Below are positions 1 through 10,576 of a stretch of DNA of 34,022 bases, in pieces. This DNA is from Rubrivivax sp. (lineage in GTDB: Bacteria; Pseudomonadota; Gammaproteobacteria; Burkholderiales; Burkholderiaceae_C): assembly GCA_022842305.1 (NCBI GenBank), contig JALHPY010000034.1:1-34022 (forward strand), written 5' to 3'. The notes under the pieces are model-generated. The model saw nothing but the letters and a program-made list of their open reading frames with translations. It was not told the origin of the DNA and did no database searches. The first letter of the stretch is position 1. Each line of letters opens with the position of its first letter. The position numbers and the translations under genes are program-made.

Positions 1-186
<186 letters not shown>

Positions 187-284
187 GGCACGCGGGCCGG
201 GGCATCGCAGCGCCCCGGGCGGCAATCGGTGCGCTTGCACGCTGACCCGCGGTGCTGAAACGGGCACGCGCCGCGTGCACAACG

Positions 285-315
285 AAAAAGGGGCGGGCAT
301 GCCTGCCGGCCCCTT
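285..315 (-). terminator. Rho-independent terminator of the S8 protease gene
   Basis: Bases 288-294 (AAGGGGC) pair with 309-315 (GCCCCTT), and a short inner stem forms from 296-298 with 305-307. Read on the minus strand, the stem is followed by a T run (complement of 285-289). It lies 24 bases past the stop of the protease gene. On the plus strand no T run follows, so it is not a clear terminator for secA. Confidence 0.7.
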
Positions 316-338
316 GCGACCGAACAAGTCGCGGTCTG

Positions 339-3300
339 CTACCTTCGCAGCGTCACGTCGATGAGCTGGGCTTCTTCCTTGCCGCTCTTGTTGTCGAGCG
401 TCACGACCATCAGGCCCTTGGCGGGCGTCAGCGCCCACTCAGCGGGGTTGACGGTGATGGCAACCGTGTTGTCGACGGCACTTGGGGCCACGGTGGCAAA
501 GCCGCCCTGGCTGATGGCACTGGCCCAGACGTTGTACTTGGCCCGGCCCGGAACGACCTTGGTGCCGCCGTTGGCCAGGTCGAAGGCCGTCACGCCGTAG
601 CTGATGCGCGGACTGGTCGCCGACAGGCAGGGCTCGGCCGCGCGGCAGAGTTGCGAGCTCAGCACCGGCAGCAGCGCCGTCGAACTGTCGGTCGGTGCGG
701 TGGCCAGGAAGGCGATAGACGCGCCGGGCGAACGGGTGCTGAACACGAAGGAGCCCATGACGCCGTTGAAGCTGCCGGTCTGCACCGCGCCCTGGTCGAC
801 GCCGACCACGATGTAGTCGTCGATGCCGTCGCCGTTGACGTCGACCGCGATGTCGAACTCGTTCGTCGTCGCGTTCGACCAGCGGTCGTGGGTGTTGACG
901 GCAAAGATGAGCAAGTGGCGGTTGGGGTCGGCCGCGGACGGGAACGGGAAGGACTGGGCACCGACCGCCCGCACGTCGTTGGACGCCCTGCCGGGCTCCT
1001 TGCGGTCTTCCAGACCCCAGGCGTAGAAGTCGGCGTCGCCGGCAATGCCGCCACCGCGGTTGCTCACCGTCGCCGTGGTCGACGGGTTGGAAGCACTGAG
1101 CCGGCCGATGCGCGTGGACACCTGCGACAGGGCACGGGGCACCAGGTAGTAGGGAACCCGCAGAGCCACGCCGTTGTTGTCAGCTGCCGAGACCGGCGTG
1201 AACTGCACGATGCCGGCGACCTCCTGGAAGGAAAGCCCGGCGCCGTTGGAGGCTCCGGCCGTGGCGACCGGCACATGCAGCGTCACGTCCACCTCGACGG
1301 ATCTGCGTGCCGGCACGGTGACCCGGGCACGGTTCAGCGTGACGGTGTGGGCGGAGCCGCGGGGCAGGGTCTGGCTCACGTCGAAGCTGGCGGCCGTGTT
1401 GCCGTGGTTGACGAGTTCGATCGTCTTGCTGCCGCGGAAATCGTGGTTGATCTCTTCCAGGCCGAAGCTGAGCGCCACCGCGAAGCGGCCGCCGTCGCCG
1501 CGGGCCACCACCTGGGCGGCTGTCGACTTGCCCGGTTGCACCAGGCCGGTGCCACCGCGGCTGGTGCGGTACAGGGCCACCTGGGCGGGGTCGCCAGTGT
1601 TGACGATCGCCGCCTTGATGTCGGCAACCTTCCAGTGCGGATTCGCCTGACGCGTGAGCGCTGCAACGCCGGCGACGTGGGGCGCGGCCATCGAGGTGCC
1701 CGAGAGGGTCGCGGGGCGGTTGCCGGTGCCGCTGCCGGCGGAGACGATGCTGACGCCGGGGGCCGTGATGTCGGGTTTGAGCGAACTGTCGCCTCCGCGT
1801 GGCCCGCCGGACGAGAACGACGCGAAGCCCAGGAAGTTGGGGTTGGCAATCTGCGCATTCGTGGCCATCGCGCTGCCGCCGTCGGCCAGACGCAGGCGGC
1901 CGCCGTCAGACGTGGCACTGGCCGCCAGGCCCTTGATCCCGAAGAACGGGATCGTCACCAGGAGCTCTTCACCGGTGTCGGGGTTGTTGGTGATCGTCCC
2001 TTCGAACGGCGGATAGCCGGTGCTGGTGTCGATCATGGCCGCCGCCGCCGCGCCGGCCTTCTGGGCAAAGACCGCGCGTGCAGCCCGCGCGCAGGTGCCG
2101 CGCTGGGTGACCACCAGCTTGCCGGCAACGCCGACGTACTCAGCCGGATTGCAGCCCAGCGACACATTGCCGGCCGCATCGCGCAGCACCACGATGGGGA
2201 AGCTGCTGCCACTGGCGAAGGCGGCTCCGTTGGAGTTCTGCGCCAGCACGGGCGCCCCGCCCGTGCTGAGCGCCAGCGCAGCCCCGGGGAAGCTCTCGGT
2301 GGGGTCGCTGGCGGCGACGGCGATCGCGCCGTCTGCGCTGCCCGGTGAGCCCGTGATGTACTGGTTGGGGCCCGAGTTGCCGGCCGAGGCCACGACGATC
2401 ACGCCCGCCTTGGCGGCATTGGTCGATGCCACGGCGGAAGGATCGTCGCGGGTGCCGAACGACGAGCCCAGCGACATGTTGATCACGTCCATGTCGTTGT
2501 CGACGGCCCACTCGATGGCGTCGACAGTGACGTCGGTCGAGCCGTCGCAGCCAAAGACGCGCAGCGCATACAAGTCGGCCTTGGGGGCAACGCCGGGGCC
2601 CATCAACCAGCTGTTGCCGGCAATGGTGCTTGCGTTGTAGGGGCCGCTGTAGGTGGCGCCGTTGGCGGTGACGCCCGAGCCGGCAGCAGAACCCGCCACG
2701 TGCGAGCCGTGTCCGTTGCAGTCCAGCGGGTTGGGGTCGGGATGGGGGATCGGCTGGAACGTGGCCGGGTCGCTGTCGTCGGCGTTGTAGCTGTCGCCGA
2801 CGAAGTCGAAGCCGCCCTTGATGCGCGGCGCCTGCGGCCCGAAGAGCAGCGGGTCTGCAGGCGCGGCCTCTGTGGCGCGTGCCGTGTTGTAGGCGGCCAC
2901 CGTACCGGGGCCGCCGAAGTTGGCGTGGGTGTAGTCGATGCCGGTGTCGATGATGGCGATCTTGACGCCTTCACCGCGCAGGCCCAGGTTCTGCCAGACG
3001 GCCGGGGTGCCGATCGCGGGCACGCCGCGTTCGTTGTGGCGCTTGATCGGGAACACCGGTCGCACCGCGATGACGTTGGGCAGCGCGCTGAGTTGTTCGA
3101 CCTTGTCGCGCGCGATGCGCACCTTCACGCCGTTGTAGGCCATCTGGTAGCTGTTCAGCACGGTGCCGCCCAGCCCCTGGATGTTGGCGTGCAGCGCCTG
3201 CTGTGGGCCTTTCAGCTGCGACTTCAGCAGGTCTTTCTCGCGCTTGTCGAGCTTGCGCCCGGCATTGCCTTGCTGCACCGAAACCGGGTCGCCCGCCAGC

Positions 3301-3473
3301 TGCACCACGACGGTGACGGGTTGTTTGCCCACACCCAGTGGCGTCCAGACGGGCTTGACCAGGCCACCTGCGCCGGCCAAGGGCTCGGGGCGCGCCGCGC
3401 CGGAGTGGAGGGGCGCGGTGACCCCGAGGATGCCTGCCAACGTGGCCAGTACGCTAACCGATCGAAATCGCAT
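339..3473 (-). CDS. Secreted subtilisin-like (S8) serine protease with inhibitor I9 and PA domains
   Basis: 1044 residues. The ATG at 3473 is preferred over an upstream TTG at 3497 because GGAGAG lies five bases before it. The order is: signal peptide (about 1-27); an I9-type propeptide (about 53-140); the S8 domain with catalytic Asp176 (IIDTGIDY), His255 (NGHGSHVAG), oxyanion Asn366 (SAGNSG) and Ser594 (SGTSMAAPHVAG). A protease-associated (PA) domain is inserted at about 420-510 between the His and Ser blocks, as in Vpr/C5a-peptidase-like members. The C-terminal 400 residues contain Fn3-like beta-rich segments and an acidic DVNGDGIDDYIVVG stretch that could bind calcium. It is probably an extracellular protein-degrading enzyme, matured by loss of the propeptide. 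No PEP-CTERM or other sorting tail is visible at the end. The gene stands alone on the minus strand between secA and argJ. Confidence 0.92.
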   Translation of the reverse strand: MRFRSVSVLATLAGILGVTAPLHSGAARPEPLAGAGGLVKPVWTPLGVGKQPVTVVVQLAGDPVSVQQGNAGRKLDKREKDLLKSQLKGPQQALHANIQGLGGTVLNSYQMAYNGVKVRIARDKVEQLSALPNVIAVRPVFPIKRHNERGVPAIGTPAVWQNLGLRGEGVKIAIIDTGIDYTHANFGGPGTVAAYNTARATEAAPADPLLFGPQAPRIKGGFDFVGDSYNADDSDPATFQPIPHPDPNPLDCNGHGSHVAGSAAGSGVTANGATYSGPYNASTIAGNSWLMGPGVAPKADLYALRVFGCDGSTDVTVDAIEWAVDNDMDVINMSLGSSFGTRDDPSAVASTNAAKAGVIVVASAGNSGPNQYITGSPGSADGAIAVAASDPTESFPGAALALSTGGAPVLAQNSNGAAFASGSSFPIVVLRDAAGNVSLGCNPAEYVGVAGKLVVTQRGTCARAARAVFAQKAGAAAAAMIDTSTGYPPFEGTITNNPDTGEELLVTIPFFGIKGLAASATSDGGRLRLADGGSAMATNAQIANPNFLGFASFSSGGPRGGDSSLKPDITAPGVSIVSAGSGTGNRPATLSGTSMAAPHVAGVAALTRQANPHWKVADIKAAIVNTGDPAQVALYRTSRGGTGLVQPGKSTAAQVVARGDGGRFAVALSFGLEEINHDFRGSKTIELVNHGNTAASFDVSQTLPRGSAHTVTLNRARVTVPARRSVEVDVTLHVPVATAGASNGAGLSFQEVAGIVQFTPVSAADNNGVALRVPYYLVPRALSQVSTRIGRLSASNPSTTATVSNRGGGIAGDADFYAWGLEDRKEPGRASNDVRAVGAQSFPFPSAADPNRHLLIFAVNTHDRWSNATTNEFDIAVDVNGDGIDDYIVVGVDQGAVQTGSFNGVMGSFVFSTRSPGASIAFLATAPTDSSTALLPVLSSQLCRAAEPCLSATSPRISYGVTAFDLANGGTKVVPGRAKYNVWASAISQGGFATVAPSAVDNTVAITVNPAEWALTPAKGLMVVTLDNKSGKEEAQLIDVTLRR

Positions 3474-3660
3474 GCGATCTCTCCAATGGTTGTGCAAGCG
3501 GCCAATGCTGGCTGGCGAGTGGAATGAGTGTCAATCTCGCAAACACTGGGACGGGCGCAGTCTCCGGGCATTCCCCCTAATCTCTTGGGAGCGAGACGCT
3601 CTCGTGTCCGTTGCCCCCTGCCTGCCAGCGCCCGCAGGTTCCGCGGGCTGGGCTGCCTCC

Positions 3661-3666
3661 TAGAAT
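3661..3666 (+). promoter_or_regulatory. Candidate -10 box of argJ
   Basis: TAGAAT matches the sigma-70 -10 consensus at five of six positions and ends 29 bases before the argJ ATG. No good -35 is visible; the best is TTCCGC at 3639-3644 with a 16-base spacer. Similar boxes lie about 30 bases before two other genes here (5558 and 17011). Confidence 0.4.
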
Positions 3667-3695
3667 GCTCCCTCCCTCCGGTTCTGGTGCCCCGC

Positions 3696-4937
3696 ATGCC
3701 TGTCAATCTGACTCCCCCCTTCGCGGCCGATCTGCATCCCATCCCCGGCCTGCGCATCGGCGTGGCCATGGCCGGCGTGCGCAAGCCCAACCGGCGCGAC
3801 CTGGTGGTGTTTGCGCTGGAAGAGGGCGCTGTCGTGGCCGGTGTGTTCACGCGCAACCGCTTCTGCGCCGCGCCGGTGCAACTGTGCCGCGAACACCTGG
3901 GGCTGGCCGGCAACGCCATCCGAGCCCTGGTCGTCAACACCGGCAATGCCAACGCCGGCACCGGCGCCGACGGCCTGGCGCGCGCGCGCCGCACCTGCGC
4001 ATCGCTGGCCGGCCTGATGGGCCTGCAGCCCACGCAGGTGCTGCCCTTTTCCACCGGCGTGATCATGGAAACGCTGCCGGTCGAGCGCATCGAGGCCGGC
4101 CTGCCCGCGGCCCTGGCCGACCTGGCGCCGGCGCACTGGTTCGAGGCAGCGCAGGGCATCATGACCACCGACACCCTGCCCAAGGCGGCGTCGCGGCAGA
4201 TCAGCATCGACGGCCACACCGTCACCGTCACCGGCATCTCCAAGGGCGCCGGCATGATCCGGCCCGACATGGCCACCATGCTGGGCTACATCGCCACCGA
4301 CGCCGCGCTGGACCCGGCCCTGCTGCAGCCGCTGCTGGACGAGGCCGCGGGCCTGAGCTTCAACCGCATCACCATCGACGGCGACACCTCGACCAACGAT
4401 TCCTTCATGCTCATCGCCACGCGCCGCGCCGCGCACGCGCCCATCACCGCGCTGGATTCGCCCGCCGGCCGCGCACTGCGCGACGCCGTGGTGGCGGTGG
4501 CGCAGCAGCTGGCGCAGGCCATCGTGCGCGACGGCGAGGGCGCGACCAAGTTCATCACCATCCAGGTGCTGGGCGGGCGCAGCGAGGCCGAGTGCCGGCT
4601 GGCCGCCTATGCCGTGGCGCACTCGCCGCTGGTCAAGACCGCCTTCTTTGCCAGCGACCCCAACCTGGGGCGCATCCTGGCCGCGGTGGGCTATGCCGGC
4701 ATCGCCGACCTGGACCAGGGCCTGATCGACCTGCACCTGGACGACGTGCACGTGGTGCACCGGGGCGGCCGCCACCCCACGTACCGCGAGGAAGACGGCC
4801 AGCGCGTGATGAAGCAGAGCGAGATCACCGTGCGCGTGCACCTGCACCGCGCGCCGGGCGACGGCGCCCAGGCCACGGTGTGGACCTGCGACCTGTCACA
4901 CGACTACGTGAGCATCAACGCCGACTACCGGTCCTGA
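3696..4937 (+). CDS. argJ: Bifunctional glutamate N-acetyltransferase / amino-acid acetyltransferase ArgJ
   Basis: 413 residues, a normal length for ArgJ. The frame is open upstream, but the ATG at 3696 gives the usual N-terminus and follows a good -10 box; no clear Shine-Dalgarno is seen. ArgJ moves the acetyl group from N-acetylornithine to glutamate (and in bifunctional forms uses acetyl-CoA), closing the cyclic arginine pathway in the cytoplasm. The conserved block [20 protein letters not shown] contains Ala193-Thr194, where the precursor cuts itself to make alpha and beta chains, with Thr194 as nucleophile. NTGNANAGTG (81-90) and the C-terminal end with [12 protein letters not shown] are also typical. 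The gene is convergent with the small lipoprotein gene, 16 bases apart. Whether it is mono- or bifunctional cannot be read from sequence alone. Confidence 0.97.
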   Translation: MPVNLTPPFAADLHPIPGLRIGVAMAGVRKPNRRDLVVFALEEGAVVAGVFTRNRFCAAPVQLCREHLGLAGNAIRALVVNTGNANAGTGADGLARARRTCASLAGLMGLQPTQVLPFSTGVIMETLPVERIEAGLPAALADLAPAHWFEAAQGIMTTDTLPKAASRQISIDGHTVTVTGISKGAGMIRPDMATMLGYIATDAALDPALLQPLLDEAAGLSFNRITIDGDTSTNDSFMLIATRRAAHAPITALDSPAGRALRDAVVAVAQQLAQAIVRDGEGATKFITIQVLGGRSEAECRLAAYAVAHSPLVKTAFFASDPNLGRILAAVGYAGIADLDQGLIDLHLDDVHVVHRGGRHPTYREEDGQRVMKQSEITVRVHLHRAPGDGAQATVWTCDLSHDYVSINADYRS

Positions 4938-4953
4938 GCCCGTTCGACTGCCA

Positions 4954-5442
4954 CTACCGGGTGTCGCCGCCCGGCAGCAGCACGCAGCGCTGGTTGCGGC
5001 AGGTGACGCCGGGCTCGGCCTCGTAGCGGCAATTCGACATCAGACCCCGCGCCTGGATGCGCTGGCGCTGCAAGGCCGCCAGTTCGTCGGCCAGCTCGCG
5101 CAGGCGTTCCGGCTGGGCCGTGGCCACCGACCAGGGCTTCCAACCCGCGGGGCCGCCGCAGGCCTTGTGGCCGATGGGCAGCAGCCGGCACTCCGCAGCG
5201 TCGGTGCAGGCGGCGCTGCCGATCTCGGCGTCGATGCGGGCGCGCAACGCGGCTTCGACCTCCAGGCCCGCACCCGGGGCACCGGGCCGGCTGGGTGGGC
5301 TGGTCTGCGCAGCGCAGGCCGTCACCAGGCAAGCGACGCCCAGCGCCAGCCAGGCGCCCTGGCGCCGACGAGGCGGCGGCACTCGGGCGTCGGGCTGCGG
5401 TGGAGGGCGGGCACTGAGGCGGCTGGCGGGCATGGCTGGCAT
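4954..5442 (-). CDS. Putative cysteine-rich lipoprotein of unknown function
   Basis: About 162 residues from the ATG at 5442, which has AGGA a few bases upstream; ATG at 5433 and an upstream ATG at 5502 are alternatives. A basic, proline-rich n-region of about 28 residues precedes a hydrophobic stretch (GAWLALGVACLVTAC) that ends in a lipobox (VTAC), so the mature protein is probably anchored to a membrane by a lipid on that Cys. The mature part has six more cysteines (SAAC, AEC, KAC, SNC, VTC, QRC) around a helix-forming middle (PERLRELADELAALQRQ). These could form three disulfides in the periplasm. The CRLLPIGHKACGGP block looks like one seen in other proteobacterial hypothetical proteins, but no function is known to me. 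The n-region is long for a lipoprotein, so the start may lie further in. Confidence 0.7.
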   Translation of the reverse strand: MPAMPASRLSARPPPQPDARVPPPRRRQGAWLALGVACLVTACAAQTSPPSRPGAPGAGLEVEAALRARIDAEIGSAACTDAAECRLLPIGHKACGGPAGWKPWSVATAQPERLRELADELAALQRQRIQARGLMSNCRYEAEPGVTCRNQRCVLLPGGDTR

Positions 5443-5557
5443 CCTGGTCGGGGGCGCGGCCGCGGACATCCTGCGGCCTGGCAGCACCGATGCTACGCAC
5501 ATCGCCCCCCCGGGTTCCTGGGCGCGGCAAGAGGGGTACGGCGGCCGGGTGGACTCC

Positions 5558-5563
5558 TACAAT
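5558..5563 (+). promoter_or_regulatory. Candidate -10 box of the MFS transporter gene
   Basis: TACAAT matches the -10 consensus at five of six positions, 33 bases before the TTG at 5597. If real, it excludes the GTG at 5549 as the start codon. No convincing -35 was found. Confidence 0.4.
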
Positions 5564-5596
5564 CCGCCCTCCCTGGCCGTCCGCCCCGAGCCGCCA

Positions 5597-6904
5597 TTGC
5601 GCCTGCCCGCACTGTTCCGCCTGCCGCCCGGCGACCTGCTGCGCGATCCCGCCTACCGGCGGCTGTGGAGCTCCATCCTCACCGCGTCCTTCGGCAACCA
5701 GGTGCTGATGCTGGCGTTGCCGCTGACGGCGGCGGTGCTGCTGCAGGCCAGCCCCACGCAGATGGGCCTGCTCACCACCCTGGAGCTGCTGCCCTTCATC
5801 CTGTTCTCGCTGCCTTCGGGCGTGTGGCTGGACCGCGTCCGCAAGCTGCCGGTGTACGTGGTGGGCGAGCTGGCGGTGGCGCTGGCCGCCCTGAGTGTGC
5901 CGCTGGCCTGGTGGATGGGCTGGCTGGCCATGCCCTGGCTGTATGCGGTGGGCTTCATCATGGGGGTGGTGCACACGGTCTCGGGCACCGCCTCGCAGAT
6001 CGTGCTGACGCAGGTGGTGGCGCGCGACCGGCTGGTCGAGGCGCACGCCAAGAACGCGCTCGCCGGCTCCGGTGCCGAGGTGCTGGGCCCGGGCATCGCC
6101 GGCGCGCTGATCAAGGTCTTCGGCGCGCCGCTGGCGCTGGTGGTGAACGCGCTGCTGCTGATCGGCTCGGCGCTGATCCTGCGCGGTATCCGCATCCATG
6201 AGCGGCGCGAGCCGCGGCCGCAGGCGCACTTCGGGCGCGACCTGATGGTGGGCCTGCGCTTCTGCCTGGGCAACCGCCTGCTGCTGACGCTGGCGCTGCT
6301 GATGATGGTGTGGCAGATGTGCCATTACGCGGCGGTGACGGTGCAGATCCTGTTTGCCACGCGCACGCTGGGCCTGGGCGAGCACGCCATCGGCCTGTGC
6401 TACATGGGAATGGGTCTGGGCACCATCAGCGGCAGCGTGTTCGGGCGCCGCATCAGCCAGCGCCTGGGCCCTGGGCTCTGCCTGGTGATCGGCTATGCCG
6501 TCACCGCCGCCGGCTGGCTGCTGCTGGCGGTGGCCCCGGCCAATGCCTGGGGCGTGGCCGCGTTCGCGCTGATGCTGATGATGTTCACCACGGGCGCGGT
6601 GTTCATCTTCATCAACTTCCTGGCGCTGCGCCAGGCGGTGACGCCTGAGCCGCTGCTGGGCCGCATGACGTCCACCATGCGCTGGCTCACGCTGCTGGCC
6701 GCCGGCCCCGGCGCGCTGCTGGGCGGCTGGCTGGGTGAACACATCGGCCTGCGCGCCGCATTGGGCTTTGCCGGCGGCACGGGCGCGCTGCTGGCCCTGG
6801 TGGCCTGGAACGTGCCGCTGGTGCGCCAGTTGGTGGCGTTGCCGCAGCCCGAGGACGACGCCCAGTGGCTGGGGCTGGAAGCCGACGTGCGGCCGCCGGT
6901 CTGA
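5597..6904 (+). CDS. MFS transporter (probable multidrug/siderophore-type exporter)
   Basis: 435 residues from the TTG at 5597 (MRLPALFRLPPGDLL). A GTG at 5549 would add 16 residues, but a TACAAT -10 box lies between the two, so the TTG is preferred; the Shine-Dalgarno is weak (GAG at 5588). About 12 hydrophobic segments are visible, beginning with SILTASFGNQVLMLALPLTAAVLL. The loop after segment 2 reads LPSGVWLDRVRK, a variant of the MFS signature GxxxDRxxR. The middle loop is basic (RIHERREPRPQ). The type resembles the EntS/MFS_3 exporters, which move small molecules out across the inner membrane with protons. The substrate cannot be told. The stop codon abuts the stop of ugpQ on the other strand, with no bases between. 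Confidence 0.85.
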   Translation: MRLPALFRLPPGDLLRDPAYRRLWSSILTASFGNQVLMLALPLTAAVLLQASPTQMGLLTTLELLPFILFSLPSGVWLDRVRKLPVYVVGELAVALAALSVPLAWWMGWLAMPWLYAVGFIMGVVHTVSGTASQIVLTQVVARDRLVEAHAKNALAGSGAEVLGPGIAGALIKVFGAPLALVVNALLLIGSALILRGIRIHERREPRPQAHFGRDLMVGLRFCLGNRLLLTLALLMMVWQMCHYAAVTVQILFATRTLGLGEHAIGLCYMGMGLGTISGSVFGRRISQRLGPGLCLVIGYAVTAAGWLLLAVAPANAWGVAAFALMLMMFTTGAVFIFINFLALRQAVTPEPLLGRMTSTMRWLTLLAAGPGALLGGWLGEHIGLRAALGFAGGTGALLALVAWNVPLVRQLVALPQPEDDAQWLGLEADVRPPV

Positions 6905-7662
6905 TCAGCCCGGCAGGCCGGCCGCGGCTGGGGCGAAGCGGTCGACGGCGTCGCTGATCAGGCCGTCCAGGCCCAGCGTCAGCAGGCGGCGTGCGTCGTC
7001 CACGTCGTTCACCGTGTAGCACAGTGCGCGCAGGCCGGCGGCGCGCAGTTGCGCCATCAGCGCCGCGTCCATCAGCCGGTGGTTGCTGACCACGGCCACG
7101 CAGGCCAGGGCCTGGGCGGTGGCCAGCCAGCCCGGCTCCAGCCGTTCCAGCAGCAGGGCGCGCGGAATCTCGGGCGCGGCTTCTTGGGACGCGCGCAAGG
7201 CTTCAGGCTGGAAAGAGCTGAAGAGCAGCGGCGTGGCCGAGCCCTGCCACAGGCGCCGGCAGGCCAACGCCACGGCGCTGCCGGTGGTGGCTTCGTGGCC
7301 CGGGCTGGGCTTGATCTCGACGTTGAGCGCAAAGCCGTTGCGCTGCACGTGGCGCGCGATGGCCTCAAGGCTGGGCGGCGGCTCGCCGGCAAAGGCGCGC
7401 GAATGCCAGCCGCCGGCGTCCAGGCGCGACAGCTCGGACCAGTCGCGCTCGGCCGCCGGGCCGCGGGCGCTGGTGGTGCGCTCCAGCGTGGCGTCGTGCA
7501 GCAGGAAGGGCTGGCCATCGCGGCTGAGCTTGACGTCGCACTCGAAGGCGCGCCAGCCGTGGCTGGCGCCCACGCGGAAGGCGGCCAGGGTGTTTTCGGG
7601 CGCCAGGCGGCCGGCGCCGCGGTGAGCAATCCACAGCGGGAAGGACCAGTCGCCCGGCTGCG

Positions 7663-7666
<4 letters not shown>
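6905..7666 (-). CDS. ugpQ: Glycerophosphodiester phosphodiesterase UgpQ
   Basis: 253 residues, typical of the short cytoplasmic GDPD enzymes. It cuts glycerophosphodiesters such as glycerophosphocholine to sn-glycerol-3-phosphate and an alcohol. The family residues are present: HRG at 15-17, ENT at 24-26, ECD at 42-44 and LHD at 56-58 (metal and acid/base site), then [14 protein letters not shown] and the C-terminal YTVND and GLDGLISDA. There is no signal peptide, which fits the cytoplasmic UgpQ rather than periplasmic GlpQ. Its ATG overlaps the end of ugpC by four bases, so it is the last gene of the ugpBAECQ operon and acts on what the transporter brings in. No terminator is visible before the convergent MFS gene. 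Confidence 0.95.
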
Positions 7667-8730
<1,064 letters not shown>

Positions 8731-8754
8731 CTTTTCTTCTTACGCTTCTCGTGG

Positions 8755-9606
8755 CTACTTTTCGGTATCTACCAGGCCCTTGACGAACCACTTCTGCATC
8801 AGGATGACGACCAGCGCCGGCGGGATCATGGCCAGCACGGCGGTGGCCATCACGATGTTCCAGTCGTTGGCCGCGTCACCGCCGCTGATCATGCGCTTGA
8901 TGCCGATGACCACCGGGTACATGTCCTCGCTGGTGGTCACCAGCAGCGGCCACAGGTACTGGTTCCAGCCGTAGATGAACTGGATGACGAAGAGCGCGGC
9001 GATGCTGGTGGTGCTCAAGGGCAGCAGCACGTCCTTGAAGAAGCGCAGCGGGCCGGCGCCGTCCACGCGCGCGGCCTCCACCAGTTCGTCGGGCACGGTC
9101 AGGAAGAACTGCCGGAACAGGAAGGTGGCGGTGGCACTGGCGATCAGCGGCACCGTCAGGCCGGCATAGCTGTTGAGCATGCCGAGGTCGGACACCACCT
9201 GGTAGGTGGGCCCGATGCGCACCTCCACCGGCAGCATCAGCGTCACGAAGATGGCCCAGAAGAAGAACATGCGCCCCGGGAAGCGGAAGTAGACGATGGC
9301 AAACGCCGACAGCAGCGAGATCGCGATCTTGCCGATGGCGATGACCAGCGCGGTGATCAGGCTCACCACCATCATGCGGCCCACCGGTGCGGTGGAAGCC
9401 GCGCTGTCGCTCGTGCCTTGGATCGCGGCGGTGTAGTTCTCGATCAGGTGCGGGCCGGGCAGCAGCGGCATCGGCACCTGCACGATGTCCTGCGCGGTGT
9501 GGGTCGACGCGACGAAGGTGATGTACAGCGGGAAGGCGACGATCAGCACGCCCAGCACCAGCACGACGTGCGAAATGGCCGTGGCCAGCGGGCGGTGCTC
9601 AACCAT
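8755..9606 (-). CDS. ugpE: sn-Glycerol-3-phosphate ABC transporter permease UgpE
   Basis: 283 residues with six hydrophobic segments, the first at about 11-32. The cytoplasmic EAA loop reads ELVEAARVDGAGPLRFFKDV (about 174-192), which docks on the ATPase UgpC. The C-terminal part has the FVKGLVDTEK end typical of UgpE (V-K-G-x-x-x-G-like tail of carbohydrate permeases). It forms the inner-membrane channel with UgpA. The gene starts with ATG 33 bases after the ugpA stop. Confidence 0.94.
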   Translation of the reverse strand: MVEHRPLATAISHVVLVLGVLIVAFPLYITFVASTHTAQDIVQVPMPLLPGPHLIENYTAAIQGTSDSAASTAPVGRMMVVSLITALVIAIGKIAISLLSAFAIVYFRFPGRMFFFWAIFVTLMLPVEVRIGPTYQVVSDLGMLNSYAGLTVPLIASATATFLFRQFFLTVPDELVEAARVDGAGPLRFFKDVLLPLSTTSIAALFVIQFIYGWNQYLWPLLVTTSEDMYPVVIGIKRMISGGDAANDWNIVMATAVLAMIPPALVVILMQKWFVKGLVDTEK

Positions 9607-9639
9607 GCGTGCAAGCCACGGAAGCCACGGGCGGATTCA

Positions 9640-10527
9640 TCAGTAGTTGACCTTCTTCTCGATGTAGCGGAACTGCACCACCGTGAGCCCGATGACGATG
9701 ACCATCAGCACCACGCTCTGCGCCGCCGAGCCGCCCAGGTCCAGCGCCTTGAAGCCGTCGTAGTAGACCTTGTAGACGAGGATGGCGGTGTCCTTGCCCG
9801 GGCCGCCTTCGGTGGCGGCGTCGACGATGGCGAAGGTGTCGAAGAAGGCGTAGACGACGTTGATGACGAGCAGGAAGAAGGTGGTGGGCGACAGCAGCGG
9901 GAAGACGATGGTCCAGAAGCGCCGCCAGGGCCCTGCGCCGTCGATCGCCGCGGCCTCGATCAGGCTCTTGGGGATGCTCTGCAGGCCGGCCAGGAAGAAC
10001 AGGAAGTTGTACGAGATCTGCTTCCACACGGCGGCCATCACGATGAGCGTCATGGCCTGGTTGCCGTTGAGCAGGTGGTTCCACTCGATGCCCACGCTGC
10101 GCAGCGCGAAGCTCACGATGCCGATGGACGGCGCGAACATGAACAGCCACAGCACGCCGGCGACGGCGGGTGCCACCGCGTAGGGCCAGATCAGCAGTGT
10201 CTTGTAGACGTTGGCGCCGCGCAGCACGCGATCGGCGAAGACGGCCAGCGCCAGCGACACCGTGAGGCCGATGCCGGCCACCAGCACCGAAAACAGCGCG
10301 GTAGTCTTGAACGACGCCAGGTAGCTGTCATCCGCCCACAGGCGGCGGAAGTTGTCCAAGCCCACCCATTCGATCGAGCTGCCGAACGCGTCCTGCTGCT
10401 GCAGCGACTGCACCAGCGCCTGGCCGGCCGGCCAGAAGAAGAAGACGGCGATGACGGCCACCTGGGGTGCCAGCAGCACCCAGGGCAGCCACCAACTCTT
10501 GAAGCGGACGCGCTTTTCGACGGCCAA
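9640..10527 (-). CDS. ugpA: sn-Glycerol-3-phosphate ABC transporter permease UgpA
   Basis: 295 residues, six hydrophobic segments, the first at about 13-33. The EAA loop is [20 protein letters not shown] (about 187-206). The frame has no ATG near the N-terminus; the start is a TTG at 10527 with only a weak GAG upstream, so initiation may be poor. The protein pairs with UgpE in the inner membrane. It is separated from ugpB by 169 bases that hold a large palindromic element, so binding protein and permease levels may differ. Confidence 0.93.
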   Translation of the reverse strand: MAVEKRVRFKSWWLPWVLLAPQVAVIAVFFFWPAGQALVQSLQQQDAFGSSIEWVGLDNFRRLWADDSYLASFKTTALFSVLVAGIGLTVSLALAVFADRVLRGANVYKTLLIWPYAVAPAVAGVLWLFMFAPSIGIVSFALRSVGIEWNHLLNGNQAMTLIVMAAVWKQISYNFLFFLAGLQSIPKSLIEAAAIDGAGPWRRFWTIVFPLLSPTTFFLLVINVVYAFFDTFAIVDAATEGGPGKDTAILVYKVYYDGFKALDLGGSAAQSVVLMVIVIGLTVVQFRYIEKKVNY

Positions 10528-10576
10528 TGCAGGCTCAGAGGCTGGGAGTTTTTCGGCCGTGCCCGAAGGGCGCGGC

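Noticed and set aside
252..2348. Open reading frame of 698 codons on the plus strand
   Set aside because: It is antisense to the S8 protease, whose catalytic motifs are all present on the other strand.
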